Positions 12,588-23,601 of a DNA stretch of 64,000 nucleotides are shown here, piece after piece. Origin of the DNA: Lactuca virosa (taxonomy: Eukaryota > Streptophyta > Magnoliopsida > Asterales > Asteraceae); NCBI GenBank assembly GCA_928212115.1, contig CAKMRJ010005634.1:120435724-120499723 (forward strand), read 5' to 3'. A program made the position numbers and the translations under genes. The notes beneath the pieces were generated by a model. It ran no database searches and was not told the DNA's origin. It saw only the letters and a list, made by a program, of their open reading frames with translations. The stretch's first letter is position 1. Every line of letters starts with the position of its first letter.

Positions 12588-13377
12588 TGTTGGATTAGGT
12601 GTCTAAGCCCATAACAATGTTTGGTATGTACTTGACCCGATGATAGGATGCTCCTTTTGGGTTGCCTTCACCATAGCAACTTGACTAGATGAATTATGGA
12701 GAAAGAGGTTAATTATGATTTATTAATATATTATGTGAATAATATATTAAAAGATAAATCATATTATTTAATTAATATTGGTCAAGAGTTAATTTAAAAT
12801 TAATTCTGTGGTCAAAAGTGATTAATTGAATTAAGGGGACTGATATTGTAATTATGTGATAATTGCAAAATGGGCTGAGAATACTTAAGGATAGGGGTGG
12901 ACGAAATCTTATGGATAGCCCATAAGGATTTCGTCCAAGGCTAGGCTTCTGGAAGATTCCTATGGTCTGCTTAGGGCCTAAGCAACCAGATTAGCTATTA
13001 GACTGAAACCCTAATTCATCAGCTATATAAAGACCCATTGGGCATCTAATTTTCGGTCACTTGAACCCTATGGATCTTAGAGCCGATTTTAGTATCCCTT
13101 CCCCTCTCTCTCATATTCTCCAATTTGGTTCTTGGTGTTTGTGATGAATTAGTGGTATAACACTTGTGATACTAAAACTCTCAAAGGTTGAATATTTTCA
13201 AGCTACAATCAAAGGTATCATTCTAACTTGTTTATTATGTCGATTTCGAAATAAGCATGCTAGATTTAGGTTTGTAAGCTTTGGATGATTATTGCATGTA
13301 CAATTAGAAAAACTAGATCCAAAGCTTTAGGGATTGCTTGTGCACCATAGGATTGTTGTTTTGCTCAAAACCCATCA
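12588..13377 (+). repeat. Copia-1 3' LTR
   Basis: 790 bp, TGTTGG...CATCA, colinear with 5483-6271 with about forty differences by eye. TATATAA lies at about 13024. Confidence 0.93.
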
Positions 13378-13660
13378 CAAGTTTCTTCTTCTCTTACACA
13401 AACCACCATATACACTCTTCCAAGCTCCAAAACTCACTCAAGGCACTCTAGGGTTTCAATATATGCTAAAGGGGATGGAGGATGACTTAAAATGTCAAGA
13501 GGAAGGATATAATGTTGCTTATATAGGGTAAAACCCCAAAATTAGGGTTTGATGCTGAAGGGAGTACGCCCCCTGTACCCCTTAGTACGCTTGGCGTACT
13601 CAAGGAGAACCCGCGACCAAGTCACTCAGTACACCCCGCGTAATAGATGATCCTCCACAA
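13378..13660 (-). mobile_element. Right part of the gypsy-type LTR split by Copia-1
   Basis: On the minus strand a TATATAAG-like box lies at about 13513-13524, and GTACGC/GCGTAC palindromes (about 13563-13600) lie upstream of it, the layout seen in the Tekay-like LTRs at 25407 and 32603. The right boundary is not clear. Confidence 0.4.
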
Positions 13661-15210
13661 CACTTAACTTCATTTTTCCCAAACTCTCCTTCATTCTAAA
13701 TCCGTTTTCGACATTCTTTATATCCACAGAAAGGTGATGAGAAGCCCTACACTTATATCAACTCTCCCTTGCCTTAAAACTTCATGAACAAAAACCCAAA
13801 ATTCATAAAAGAACTGAGATGCCAAATTACGATTATTCCCTTGGGCTCTAAAATACAATCGAACACTCAAAACACTTAGTCTGTAATACCCACATCCAAA
13901 AAGGGCCAATTCCATTCTTCCCGAAGGCCATAAGCCTTAGGATAACCAATGATCGGTCCACGGCCCCGAATATGAAACAATTCAAAACCGAGTGTTATAA
14001 GTAGGCTCAAAAACAATGAAACCTTCAAGATTTTACGAAACTCTAATGGCTCAAAGAAATAAATCCTTTGTAACAGAAACGATTATCTCATCTGTAATGA
14101 ACACTTCATTAACTGTCTAGACATCTAGCCCTTTCAAAGGCTTTTAGTAACAATCAAAGAGGAAATTACGGTTCAAGTTGTTTAGTATAAGAGAAATCAC
14201 AATGGGATGAGTTGAGATGAACTCAATCATTACATGAACAAAGTCGTCATAATCCATAGGATTTAATGAAAACAGTTGAGTAGTGTCACGAGGAATTGAA
14301 TTAGATAAAGAAGGCTCGGCAGATCCCATGGAAGCTTTCTTCTTGGATGCAGACTTATTTGTTTTTTTGAGCCATTGTTGATGATTGAAAGCTTGAAGAA
14401 TGTAGAGTACAAAGAAATTCTAGGGATTGAAGACAAAGAAGGTATAAAGAAGGTACGGTTAGGATTCAAAATATTCTAATGTTGGGGGTTTGTTCCTGGT
14501 CAGGTCGGAGAACCAATAATGACACCCGAATACGAAACATGTTGCATTAAATGTCGAGTACTCAAATACCCCCTAAACTGATAGTTAGACCAAAATGATG
14601 GGACATTGGTTTGTTCAAAAAGGGATAACTATCGATTCATCTAAGAAAACACTCAGTCATTTATTAAAAATCATGCCAAAGCATGTTTATTATAATTAAA
14701 AGATAAGCATTGATGCATTGGAGGAAAATTCTTGATGTTTCAATAAACAAAAATAAATGAAAACCTTAAAATGAATTTATTCATTTATGAAGTCGAAATA
14801 ATATAATTCCAAAAGATGGTAGACATAAGATGCTTTCAAGAAATATAAATCAATCACTAATGTTCGATATTGATCTTAGAGAAATGAGAAGAGTAGAGAG
14901 AAACGAGATCACATTACCATATCGGATTTGAATTTCGCGATAAATTTATCATGAAGTTGTCTGAATGTGAAAAATCCGAATATCAATAAAATATTTCTCT
15001 AGATCTCTGAAAAAATAAATTTCGGATTGAACTTTGCATGATAAGACAACAATCTGAAAAATCTTAAAACTAGAGGAAAACGTTAGACTAAAAGACATAT
15101 TATGATCCATTATTTTCCAATAAGAAAAAATTTCGTTGAGAAAAGTGTTTAACTCGGAATTATTTGACTTTCTGATGTTTCCATCAGAGAGTACAAACTT
15201 CTTGGAAGAA
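13661..15210. other. Unassigned non-coding stretch after the copia pol remnant
   Basis: Only short, unconvincing reading frames. It lies downstream, in minus-strand terms, of the pol end at 15211, so it may hold the 3' untranslated part and 3' LTR of that element. I could not find convincing TG/CA ends, a purine tract or a TSD. Confidence 0.3.
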
Positions 15211-18200
15211 CTAAGGATCAAGCATCATCATTCCCATTTTCCTCCGAAAGCTGTTGAATTTAGTCTCATCTAATGCCTTGGCAAAGACATCATCGATCTC
15301 ATCATCAGATGGAAAAAATTAAGCTCAATGTTATCGTTTAAAACATGTTAATGAAATGGTACCAAATGTCGATATGTTTGCTCATGGGGTGGTTGATCGG
15401 ATTATGAGAAATCGCAGTCGCATTTTGACAATCACAGTAAATCGAAATCTGTTGAAATCGGAAACCATAGTCTAAGATCTGATATCTCATCCACGGAACT
15501 TGAGAGGTGCAACTTGTAGCAACAATGTATTCCGCTTCGACTGTTGAAAGTGCTATGTAGTTCTGTTTCTTGGACGACCAACTAACCAATCTTCCACCTA
15601 GAAATTGACATCCACCAGATCTTCTTTTCCGATCAAGTTTAAGTCCACCATAGTCTGAATCCGAATGAGATTGCAACAAAAAGCTTTCATTTCCAGGGCA
15701 CCAAATTTTGAGGTCCTTTGTTCCTTTAAGATTTCAGAAAATTTGTTTCCCCACCAAGAGGTGAGACATTTTCAGATTAACTTGGAATCTAGCACATTTC
15801 CATGTCGACAACATAATGCATAGGCAGCTTACAGTGAGGTATACCAACGATCCGCTCATCCCCCTATATGTATTTTGGTCCATGGATTCAACAGATAGGT
15901 CGGAAAAGAACTTGTGTCCGAAATCTATCAGAACTTTTGCAGAGGCGCAAGTGTCCATTGAATATTTTCTTTAGAAATTTGGAAATGTATTTCTCTTGGT
16001 GAATGACGATCCCTCGACTTTTTTTTTGACTTGCAATACGAGAAAGAAACTTAAATGATGATCCATGCTCATCTAGAATCAACTAACCATCAACTTGGCT
16101 CAGTTGATCCAAAAATGATGTCATCGACATATATTTAAACTAACATGAGATGTTTTCCATCAGATCCTTTGAACTGGTTCAGATCAATAAATCCTCTTTG
16201 AAAACCATATTGATTTAGAAAACAAGTAAGAGTCCCGTACCAGGCGCGAGGAGGTTGCTTCAGTCCATATACAACTTTTTTGAGTTTGTAGTAGTAGTTC
16301 GGATAAGTTAAATTAAATAAACCAGGAGGCTGGTAAAGATAAACTACAATGTACACTTCACCGTTGTGGAAGGCACTTTTGACATCCATCTGGTAAACTT
16401 TGAAGGCCTTGTGAGCTGCATATGCGAGAAAGATTTTGATGTCTTCAAGATGAGCAACATGTGCAAAGGTCTCATAGTAGTCTAAACCTTTAATATGATT
16501 GAATCCTTTGGCCACCAGTCTCACTTTGTTTCTGATAATAACCCTGGCGTCATCGAGCTTGTTTTGAAAAACCCAACAAGTTTCGAAAATTGGGTGATCA
16601 TGAGGAGGAGGGACAAGATTCCACACTTCATTTCGATCGAACTCGTCTAACTCTTCTTGCATGGATGTAATACAATCAGAATCTTCTAAATCTTCCTTGA
16701 TGGATTTCAGTTCAAAATTTTAAATGAATGCGGAGAAGTGACACTCATTTTGAATGTTGGCAGTCGAACGAGTTTGGACTCCGGCGTTCAAATTTCCGAT
16801 GAGTTGATTTGGAGGATGGTCGTTTGTCCAGATATCTAATATTAGAAGTTCTTGTGCAGCAGATGATGCGACGTCGACAATGGGGTTGTGTTTCTCCCCT
16901 TTAATGGTTTGAATCTAAGGATGATGCTCCCCCTGAACTTTTGAACTAGATATATCTACATCGTCATGATTCGGAAAGTCAAAGAAATTAGCATCCTTGT
17001 CGTTGTTGTTCGGAATTGGATCAATTTCAACAAATTGATTTTCTGCATCTTGAAAACTATCAACAAACGATTCGAGGGTGGATTACTTCCATGCCTTCGA
17101 GGCATGGAAGTGCAACCATTCATCCCTCAACCCGATATGGGAATACATCGGAATTAAATGGAGGAAAATTTAGGTTCAGACCATATATGTTTTGAGAAAC
17201 AGAAGGATGTGACGTTGAAGATGGTCTTGATCGATCTTATGGGTCAAGCGTTGTTTCTATAGGTCCGAACAAACTTTCAAAATCAAGTTGATAGATTACC
17301 TGAGGATCCGTAGACCCTGGAGGTAGATTTGCAAATTTCAACATCGATGGAGCAGCTTTAATGAGAGTTCGGTTTCTTCGCTCAACGAAACCATTTTGTT
17401 GTGGAGTGTATGGAACATAAAACTTGTGTTCAATGTCTTTGTCGATTAGTAACTTTTCAATTGTGGCATTACTGAACTAAGATCAATTGTCATTACGAAC
17501 TCTTCGGACGGGTAGCTTTGTTAGAACTTTAATTCCTTTGAAAAAATTGATGAGCTCGGAAGCTATTTCCAACTTCAATCTTAAAAAGAAAATCTAGGTA
17601 AACCTTGTTTAGTCATCAATAATCACCATGATGTAATTCTCGTGGTGTAAGATTTGAATGGCAGACAGACCACAAAATCCGATATGAAGAACAAGTGGTT
17701 CAAAAATGGATTTTTCTATCATAACTGGATGACCTTTCTTGGATTTCTTCCCACACTCACATGTATCATAGAGATCATCGTTTTCAAAATTAAGGAGTGG
17801 CAAAGCTCATACCATTTCTACAGAAAATAGATCGTTCATGTACCGAAAATTCAATGAGCAAGCCTCCGATGCAAAGCCAAATGACATCAGGAAACACCTT
17901 TGTGAGAAGACACATTTGAGACTTTTCGACAATCATATTGATATCTAGAGGATACATGTTTTTGTTCCGATCTAATTTGATGAGACAATCTTTCCATCTT
18001 CTATCAGGACCTAACTATGCTTCTTATAGAACTCAACCCTCCGATATGTGTCAGTGAGTTGGGCTACACTTATCAAATTGTGCTTAATATCGGTAGCATA
18101 AACCTCATTGGAGATAGAGAAGTTGCCGCTGGTCAGTATGCCATAACCTCAAATATGAGAATTTGTATCGCATAATGTCTTTCTGCCGAGTCATGTGTAT

Positions 18201-19100
18201 GGAACATTCACTATCAATATACCATATTTTATCTTGTTCCAAATCACAAAAAGCCTGCAAAATCAGTGATTTGTGGAGTTTTAGGCTCCGAGTTAGACTG
18301 AGGGACTTTAGCAAGGGCTTTGGACTTGGATTTTAATTTTTGAATAGTTAGGATCTCAGATTTCTCTTTCTAAGACTGTTTTGGAAAGATGCAGACTGCC
18401 AAATTCCTTTCATTAATCCAAAAGTCATACTGCACTTTTGGTTTTTTAGACACAACATTCTTTAGAAGGACAATTTTCCGAGATGGTTTAAGGAGAACTG
18501 TTTTTCGAGATTTATTTGAGATGTTATTCACTTTAACTTTCCATTAAAACTTCAGAATTAAACCTTTTAAAGAATTCCCTACAAAAGCGTTTCACATATC
18601 ATTTCCTTTCTTCACTGCCCTCGTAGGCACATTTGATTTCAGAAACTGTGTTTTAAAATTGTTGCCATCCGAGGTAGCAGTGAGTACTGGAGAATATACT
18701 TTCCGATGGGAGTTGATATTCTTTGGTGATGTCTCAAGATTAACAAATTTTTCACAATTTTTCACTAAAGTATCACGAGTATCCGAGCAAACAAGAATAT
18801 ATGGTCTCCTAAGAATTCTAACAAGCACAAACGTATTGTGATTCCTAGTAGATGGACCGGCAACTTTTTGAGACACTTTCTGTTTGGATTTTTCAAGGAA
18901 CCCATAGCATTGTCCGGACCTAGTTTCTTTCACTAAAGCTTTTCTGGCTTCTACCTTTAAATGAACAATAACCTTTTCGTTCAACCATGGTTTTTTTAGA
19001 GTCAGATGTTGACTTAGAAGATTATCTGACAGATGTATGGTTAAACTTAGGATTTATCGGAACTAAGGTAGACTTTAAAACAACTCTCGAATTTGAAACA
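15211..19100 (-). pseudogene. Minus-strand Ty1/copia pol remnant
   Basis: Read on the minus strand: a spacer or late-gag segment (18340-19100), protease WYIDSECS at about 18180-18250 (the active-site DSG is DSE), pre-integrase/HHCC zinc region (17609-17803), integrase end with a PQQNG-type box (about 17380), RT from MQEELDEF (16662) through RLVAKGF and QMDVKSAF to YVDD (16120-16131), and RNase H with SKKQN and AEAEY (15338-15680). The C-terminus ends at a stop at 15211. Several frameshifts and stops break it, including a TAA just before YVDD. It differs clearly from Copia-1, -3 and -4; the RNase H box RSGGCQFLGGRLVSW suggests a SIRE-like clade, uncertain. Its own LTRs were not found. Confidence 0.85.
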
Positions 19101-19104
19101 GAGG

Positions 19105-19949
19105 TATCAGACGATTAGTCAAAAACCTTGGGTTTCTTCGCAGAACCTTCGACCGTCAGCACCTGCTCTTCCTTCCTCTTTCTGATGTGCTCCAAATTGA
19201 TTTCCCATTCCCGAGCCCTGGAAATCATGTCCTCTAATGTCTGGCATGCTGAAAAACTAAGAACCTCCCTAATATATTATCTTAGTATGACGTGGTACCA
19301 AGTCTTCTTCGTGTTCTCAGATGCAACATACTATGGAATCAACAAAGCTCTCTCTTGGAACTTGACGGTGATCTCCGCCACAGTCTTAATCGTTAGACGC
19401 ATATCCTGGAACTCCCTCACTAGTAGTTGCACCTCAACAGCCGGTGGAAACACCGCTAGAAACCGGTTTACAAAAGTTTGTCCAGGTCATGGCCTCAGTA
19501 TTTGGTGCTCCCAAAGCATATACAACCTCCTCCCACCAATCCTGAGCTCGCTCCCTCAGACAGCCTACTGCGAACCTCACCTTCGACCCCTCGGGGCAGA
19601 AGCTAGTCATATGGGCACACTCCATGTCTGATATCCATCACCAGGAGGTAAGTGGGTCCTTCACCTCAAAGAACACTAGTCCCCCACATCCCCTAAAATC
19701 CTTGAAGGAGATAGTGTGGGCTCCATACTGAGTAGTAGCTAACTCGGCTCTAAAGTCCTGGAAACGCTCCTCTATCAACTCAATGATACCTTCCTTCATC
19801 GTCTTGAACATCACCGAGGTCGCATCAAGGATACCTCTCGTAATCTCAGACATGGTAAACTCGCATAGTCCCTCGTCAACTGGTTTGGTGCCCGTGCCCG
19901 AACCAGATCCAGATCCTGAACCTGCTGATCTACCTTGTGTCATCACCAT
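19105..19949 (-). pseudogene. Truncated gypsy gag
   Basis: Starts with MVMTQG, a Ser/Gly repeat, and then CEFTMSEITRGILDAT, matching position for position the gag of the Tekay-like element (CDIIAAEVTKGILDAT at about 29900). The capsid part with RERAQDWWEEV is present at about 19530. The reading frame is broken several times. The zinc-knuckle part is missing because homology stops at about 19105, after a Lys-rich KKPK segment that aligns with KKPKTSD near 29165. Gag would form the particle shell; this copy cannot. Confidence 0.85.
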
Positions 19950-20052
19950 GCTGAAACACAATACATAAACAATCATTACACACACAAAGAGGTTCACTCT
20001 CCAGAAGTTTCTCGAAATCATCAAGGCATTCCTTGTCTCGAGTATAGATTCC

Positions 20053-20094
20053 GTGCTTTCAGTAGTACGGGCCCAATACTACTTTCCACACCTA
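20053..20094 (-). promoter_or_regulatory. Conserved leader hairpin with GGGCCC loop (truncated gypsy)
   Basis: Stem AGTAGTA (20061-20067) pairs with TACTACT (20077-20083); the 9-nt loop (20068-20076) contains GGGCCC. The whole 42-bp block is identical to 30207-30248 in the other gypsy element, although the surrounding leaders have diverged. Confidence 0.55.
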
Positions 20095-20860
20095 TCTATA
20101 CCTTCCTCAAGGACTGTATCAAATCCTCCAAGTCACATCCCTACTATCAATTACTTCACCCACACTATAAAGTTCCCTACATGCTAAGACATTTCCTAGG
20201 CTTTCCTAGGGTTTCTTTCCCCAATACTCTCTACCATCAGCTGCAGAAGAGACTCCCTCCAATACCTTCTAACCACCTCACGAATACAATCACATGTTAC
20301 CAGTACCATATAATTTTATCATGCTAGGTCACACCCTACATCCGTTGGACCTAAAAAAGAGTTGCGCAATAGGGTTGAACCTAACCTTAAAAAATTATCT
20401 AATCCCCTCAACATGTAATTTAACGTATTCTCTTAATAACTATCTGGCACCAATGGAGTCCCTAGAAGCACAAATCAAGCAACATTCACGCATTCATTTC
20501 TAAACCAGTCCACTACCTAATCATGCCACTCTATCTAATCATCTTAAATCTATACTAGCATACAGTTCCAAAGTCTCAGACAACCAGCATACAAAGGCAT
20601 ATCTCTTAGAATCCTACCATGCGATTTTGAGCAGATCCTTAGCCCTAATCCAGAATGCTATACACATATACATATACTGAAACAATACACATGTATCTGT
20701 ATTTTCGAAAATACATACTTGAGCTCTACTGATTGCACACATTGCATCCCTTTACTTTATAAAAATCTATTTAGAAAATTGATTTTCTTTCAAAAAGATT
20801 ACCAATTCCTTAGTTTGAGTTCAAACACACCGGGGAGTGTGCTCGAATCCCTTAAACCAA
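20095..20860 (-). other. Leader of the truncated gypsy element
   Basis: No gene. It runs from the hairpin block back towards the eroded PBS (about 20861-20873, about 7 of 13 positions conserved). Confidence 0.6.
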
Positions 20861-20870
20861 GGATCTGTGT

Positions 20871-22684
20871 TTAGACACGCCCCAAAAATACTATGTAAAA
20901 AATTTATTTTTAAAACTATCAAAACCGTCATTCATTCATTCCAAAATCCATCAAAATGTGATAATGTATAAAATAGACATCAGAGTACAAATCATATTAT
21001 AAAATGCGGAATACTAGTGAATGTGGTGCGATCAGACCAATCCCTTCCCTTTCAAACCAGAGGTACCTAAAATCATAAAAGTAAAACTATAAGCATAAAG
21101 CTTATTGAGTTTCCGCAAAATACCGCATACATAACAGCCAGAAACTAAACTATGTCTATTTTACCCTTGAGTCTATTTCAACTCCTTCGGTATCTTTTAA
21201 CCGGTATTGGCTCTATTTCACCCACTGAGTGTATTTCAACTCCTTCGGTATCTTTCAACTGGTACTGGATCTATTTCACCTCTGATTCTATTTCAACTCC
21301 TTCAGTATCTTTCAATTGGTAATGGGTCTATTTCACCCCTACAACTAAGCATACAATAACATCATCTAGAGTCAAAAAGACAATAAACACATACATGTAT
21401 ATATGTAAGTGTCTCAAAGACAACTATCATCCTACAAACATAATCCAGTGAGCTGATATTGGTGCCTTTGACCCACGAGTACAATGAAGAAACTCACCTC
21501 TCAGTCAATACTTAGTTGCTACCGCTCTAATTGTCGAAATATAGGTGCTATAACCCACCTAGACAATCATACAAGGTATACCCTCAATCCACTTCCCAAA
21601 AACTAAGAGTTGGCTAAAAGTCAACTGAGGTCAAAAAGTCAACGGTAAAAGACATAGTCAACGTCATCAACACTTCTTCTTGTCGTGGCCTTCCTTAGCC
21701 ACGCCGTGGGCAAAAAACGACAAGACAGTCAACTAGTCTCTGGTTTCCATGCCGTGGTGACCAATCTTAATGGCTTATTCGATTTAAGCTGCTCTTAACT
21801 CATTTTCATGGGCTCAAAATCCTAGATCTACTCCTTACCAACGTCTTGACGGATAAAATTTCCAACTTTATCCATTAAGACACTCAATTATGACAAAATC
21901 TCGGAGCCTAGGTTGTAAAGGCCATTTAAGATGTACAACTCATCCATTACGTCCTTAATCACAAGAGATACAAGCCCGAACTTTCCAGAAAGCTTTTAGG
22001 GGCCCTATTGATCTCAAAAAATGTAAACTTTATGGAAATGCACGCCCCATGCTTGTACTTCCTCAAATCTTGGTCAAAATAGGACAAAGGGACCCAAATC
22101 TCATGTAAGACTTCCAAATTACAACCAATTATCATATCTATGAGATAAAAGGTCCTTAGGATAAGAGTCATAAAGTTGCAAACTTTATCTCTTTGCTCCA
22201 CTCAAAATCCCATGAAAGAGTTTATTAAGCAAAATAACTCTAGATCTCCAAGGAGAGGATAAAAGAGAGCCTTACAAATGGTCCAACAAGGTGGTTTCAG
22301 AGGTTGGTGAGTGTTGCTTGCTGGTCTCTTGCACAAAATTTTCCTCTACTTCCTTCAAAATCACCAAAAGATAGCAAATGAGCTCTAAAAGCTTCAATGA
22401 AGATAAAGGTTAGGGTTTATGAGGGTTTGAGAGTGATGGAGGCTGAGGATGAATAAACCCTAGCTTTATCATTCCTTTAAATAGGGTGCAAAGCCTGAAA
22501 GTTAGGGTTTCATTAAAATCAGCTGCCATGTCATGGAACCTATGGCCACACCGTGGCGGGTCTTTTAAGTCCTGCGATCTTTGAAAACATTGCCACGTCG
22601 TGGTGAGGCTCTACCATGTCATGGCTACCCAAAATGAAGACTTACAATATGATGGATTAGTTCATACCTAAAACGGGTGTTACA
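20871..22684 (-). repeat. 5' LTR of the truncated gypsy element
   Basis: On the minus strand it starts TGTAACACCC at 22684 and ends near 20871, about 1.8 kb, like the Tekay-like LTR. A TATTTAAA box lies at 22476-22483. Six CCACG-N-CGTGG-type palindromes occur, four upstream of the TATA (22524-22625) and two in the transcribed part (21699-21709 and 21747-21757). A TATTTCA-rich short repeat lies at about 21170-21340. Confidence 0.75.
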
Positions 22685-23290
22685 AAACATGTGCTTAAAA
22701 AATAGCCCAAAATCTGAAACACTATATTTTCTACAAAAAAAATCTTTTATTCAATCAATAATCACGAACATCAGAGTTAGAAGGACCAATGGTGTGTTTG
22801 ATGGTTTGATGAAAAAGAAATAATATTGGGTTTTATTAGTGGTTTCATTTACCTACAAACGAAGAGACCGATATAGAGGGAGAATTAGTCAAAATGAGAA
22901 CCAAAAGAAAATTAAAAACATCGATCTCATGTGCAGATTTACCAAATTGAATAGGAAAAAAGAAAACATCCAATAGGGTTTCCATCAATTTGTACATTTC
23001 AGATTTTAATTAGGTGTTTTTAGAGAAGGCTTTCCAGATGAAGATAAGAGAAATATAGAGTAGTTAATATGGGGTCAGATCACGATGACAAAAGTAACAC
23101 TCAAATGTGAATGGTGGTGGCGGTGATCTCTCACTTATTTTCTTGCGACAAACCCTTACATTTTGTTTATATACCAACATTTATCTACTAACATTCAGAA
23201 AAACCCTTACATTTTGTTTATATATAGAAAACCCCTTTAATTTTAATACCTTTCATATTTACTAAAATATCCATTTTTTAAAGAAGTTAC
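22685..23290. other. Unassigned AT-rich sequence
   Basis: No gene or element recognised. A motif of about 22 bp containing CCCTTACATTTTG occurs twice (about 23153 and 23203). Confidence 0.4.
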
Positions 23291-23601
23291 CAGTTGTTTT
23301 GTGAGGTGGGGGCAGAGTTCAGTAGTTAGGTTAGTATGAGGTGTGGTGTATGGAGGCAGGGTTGAGGTGGATGTGTGGTGTGGTAAGTATCAATGTGTTT
23401 ATGTGAGAATATGTGTATGTGTGTGTGCGGTATGGTGGTGAGGGTGGGAGTGGATAAGGTTGTATGTATAGTGTAAGGGTGGACGTGGGTGGCAGTAGAG
23501 TATATGTGAGGTAGGGTTGGGTAGGCATGTGGGTATGGGTATGGGTATGATGGCAGGGTTTGATGTGGTTATGGGGTAAGTGTATGTGCGGAGGTGGTGT
23601 C
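23291..23601. repeat. GT-rich low-complexity tract, left part
   Basis: The plus strand is almost pyrimidine-T plus G (GTGTGG, GTATGGGTATGGG, TGTGTGTGTG). It continues after the Tekay-like element at 32604-32659, so the element split one tract. The His/Thr/Pro-rich minus-strand reading frame here is a by-product of composition. Confidence 0.85.

Larger units (their letters stand above)
5483..13377 (+). mobile_element. Copia-1: full-length Ty1/copia LTR retrotransposon, inactive
   Basis: A complete copia structure of 7.9 kb: 5' LTR 5483-6271, PBS 6273-6285, leader, gag-pol pseudogene 7715-11735, 3' untranslated part, purine tract 12577-12587 and 3' LTR 12588-13377. LTRs start TGTTGG and end CATCA. 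The flanks CAAGC (5478-5482) and CAAGT (13378-13382) fit a target-site duplication with one change. The two LTRs differ at roughly forty positions by eye, so the insertion is old. Domain order PR-INT-RT-RNase H is that of Ty1/copia. It is closely related to Copia-4 in coding sequence, but the LTRs have diverged strongly. Confidence 0.93.
19105..22684 (-). mobile_element. Truncated gypsy element: 5' LTR, leader and partial gag
   Basis: A relative of the Tekay-like element at 23602-32603, cut within gag at about 19105 and joined there to the copia remnant in the same orientation. Pol and the 3' LTR are missing. Components: 5' LTR 20871-22684, eroded PBS about 20861-20873, leader, and gag 19949 down to about 19105. 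Confidence 0.8.

Noticed and set aside
13718..14469. Several short minus-strand reading frames that might be an env-like gene behind the copia pol remnant
   Set aside because: Short and overlapping, without signal peptide, membrane segment or known motif.
19783..20503. Plus-strand reading frames of 60-130 residues
   Set aside because: They are antisense shadows of the gypsy gag and its leader.
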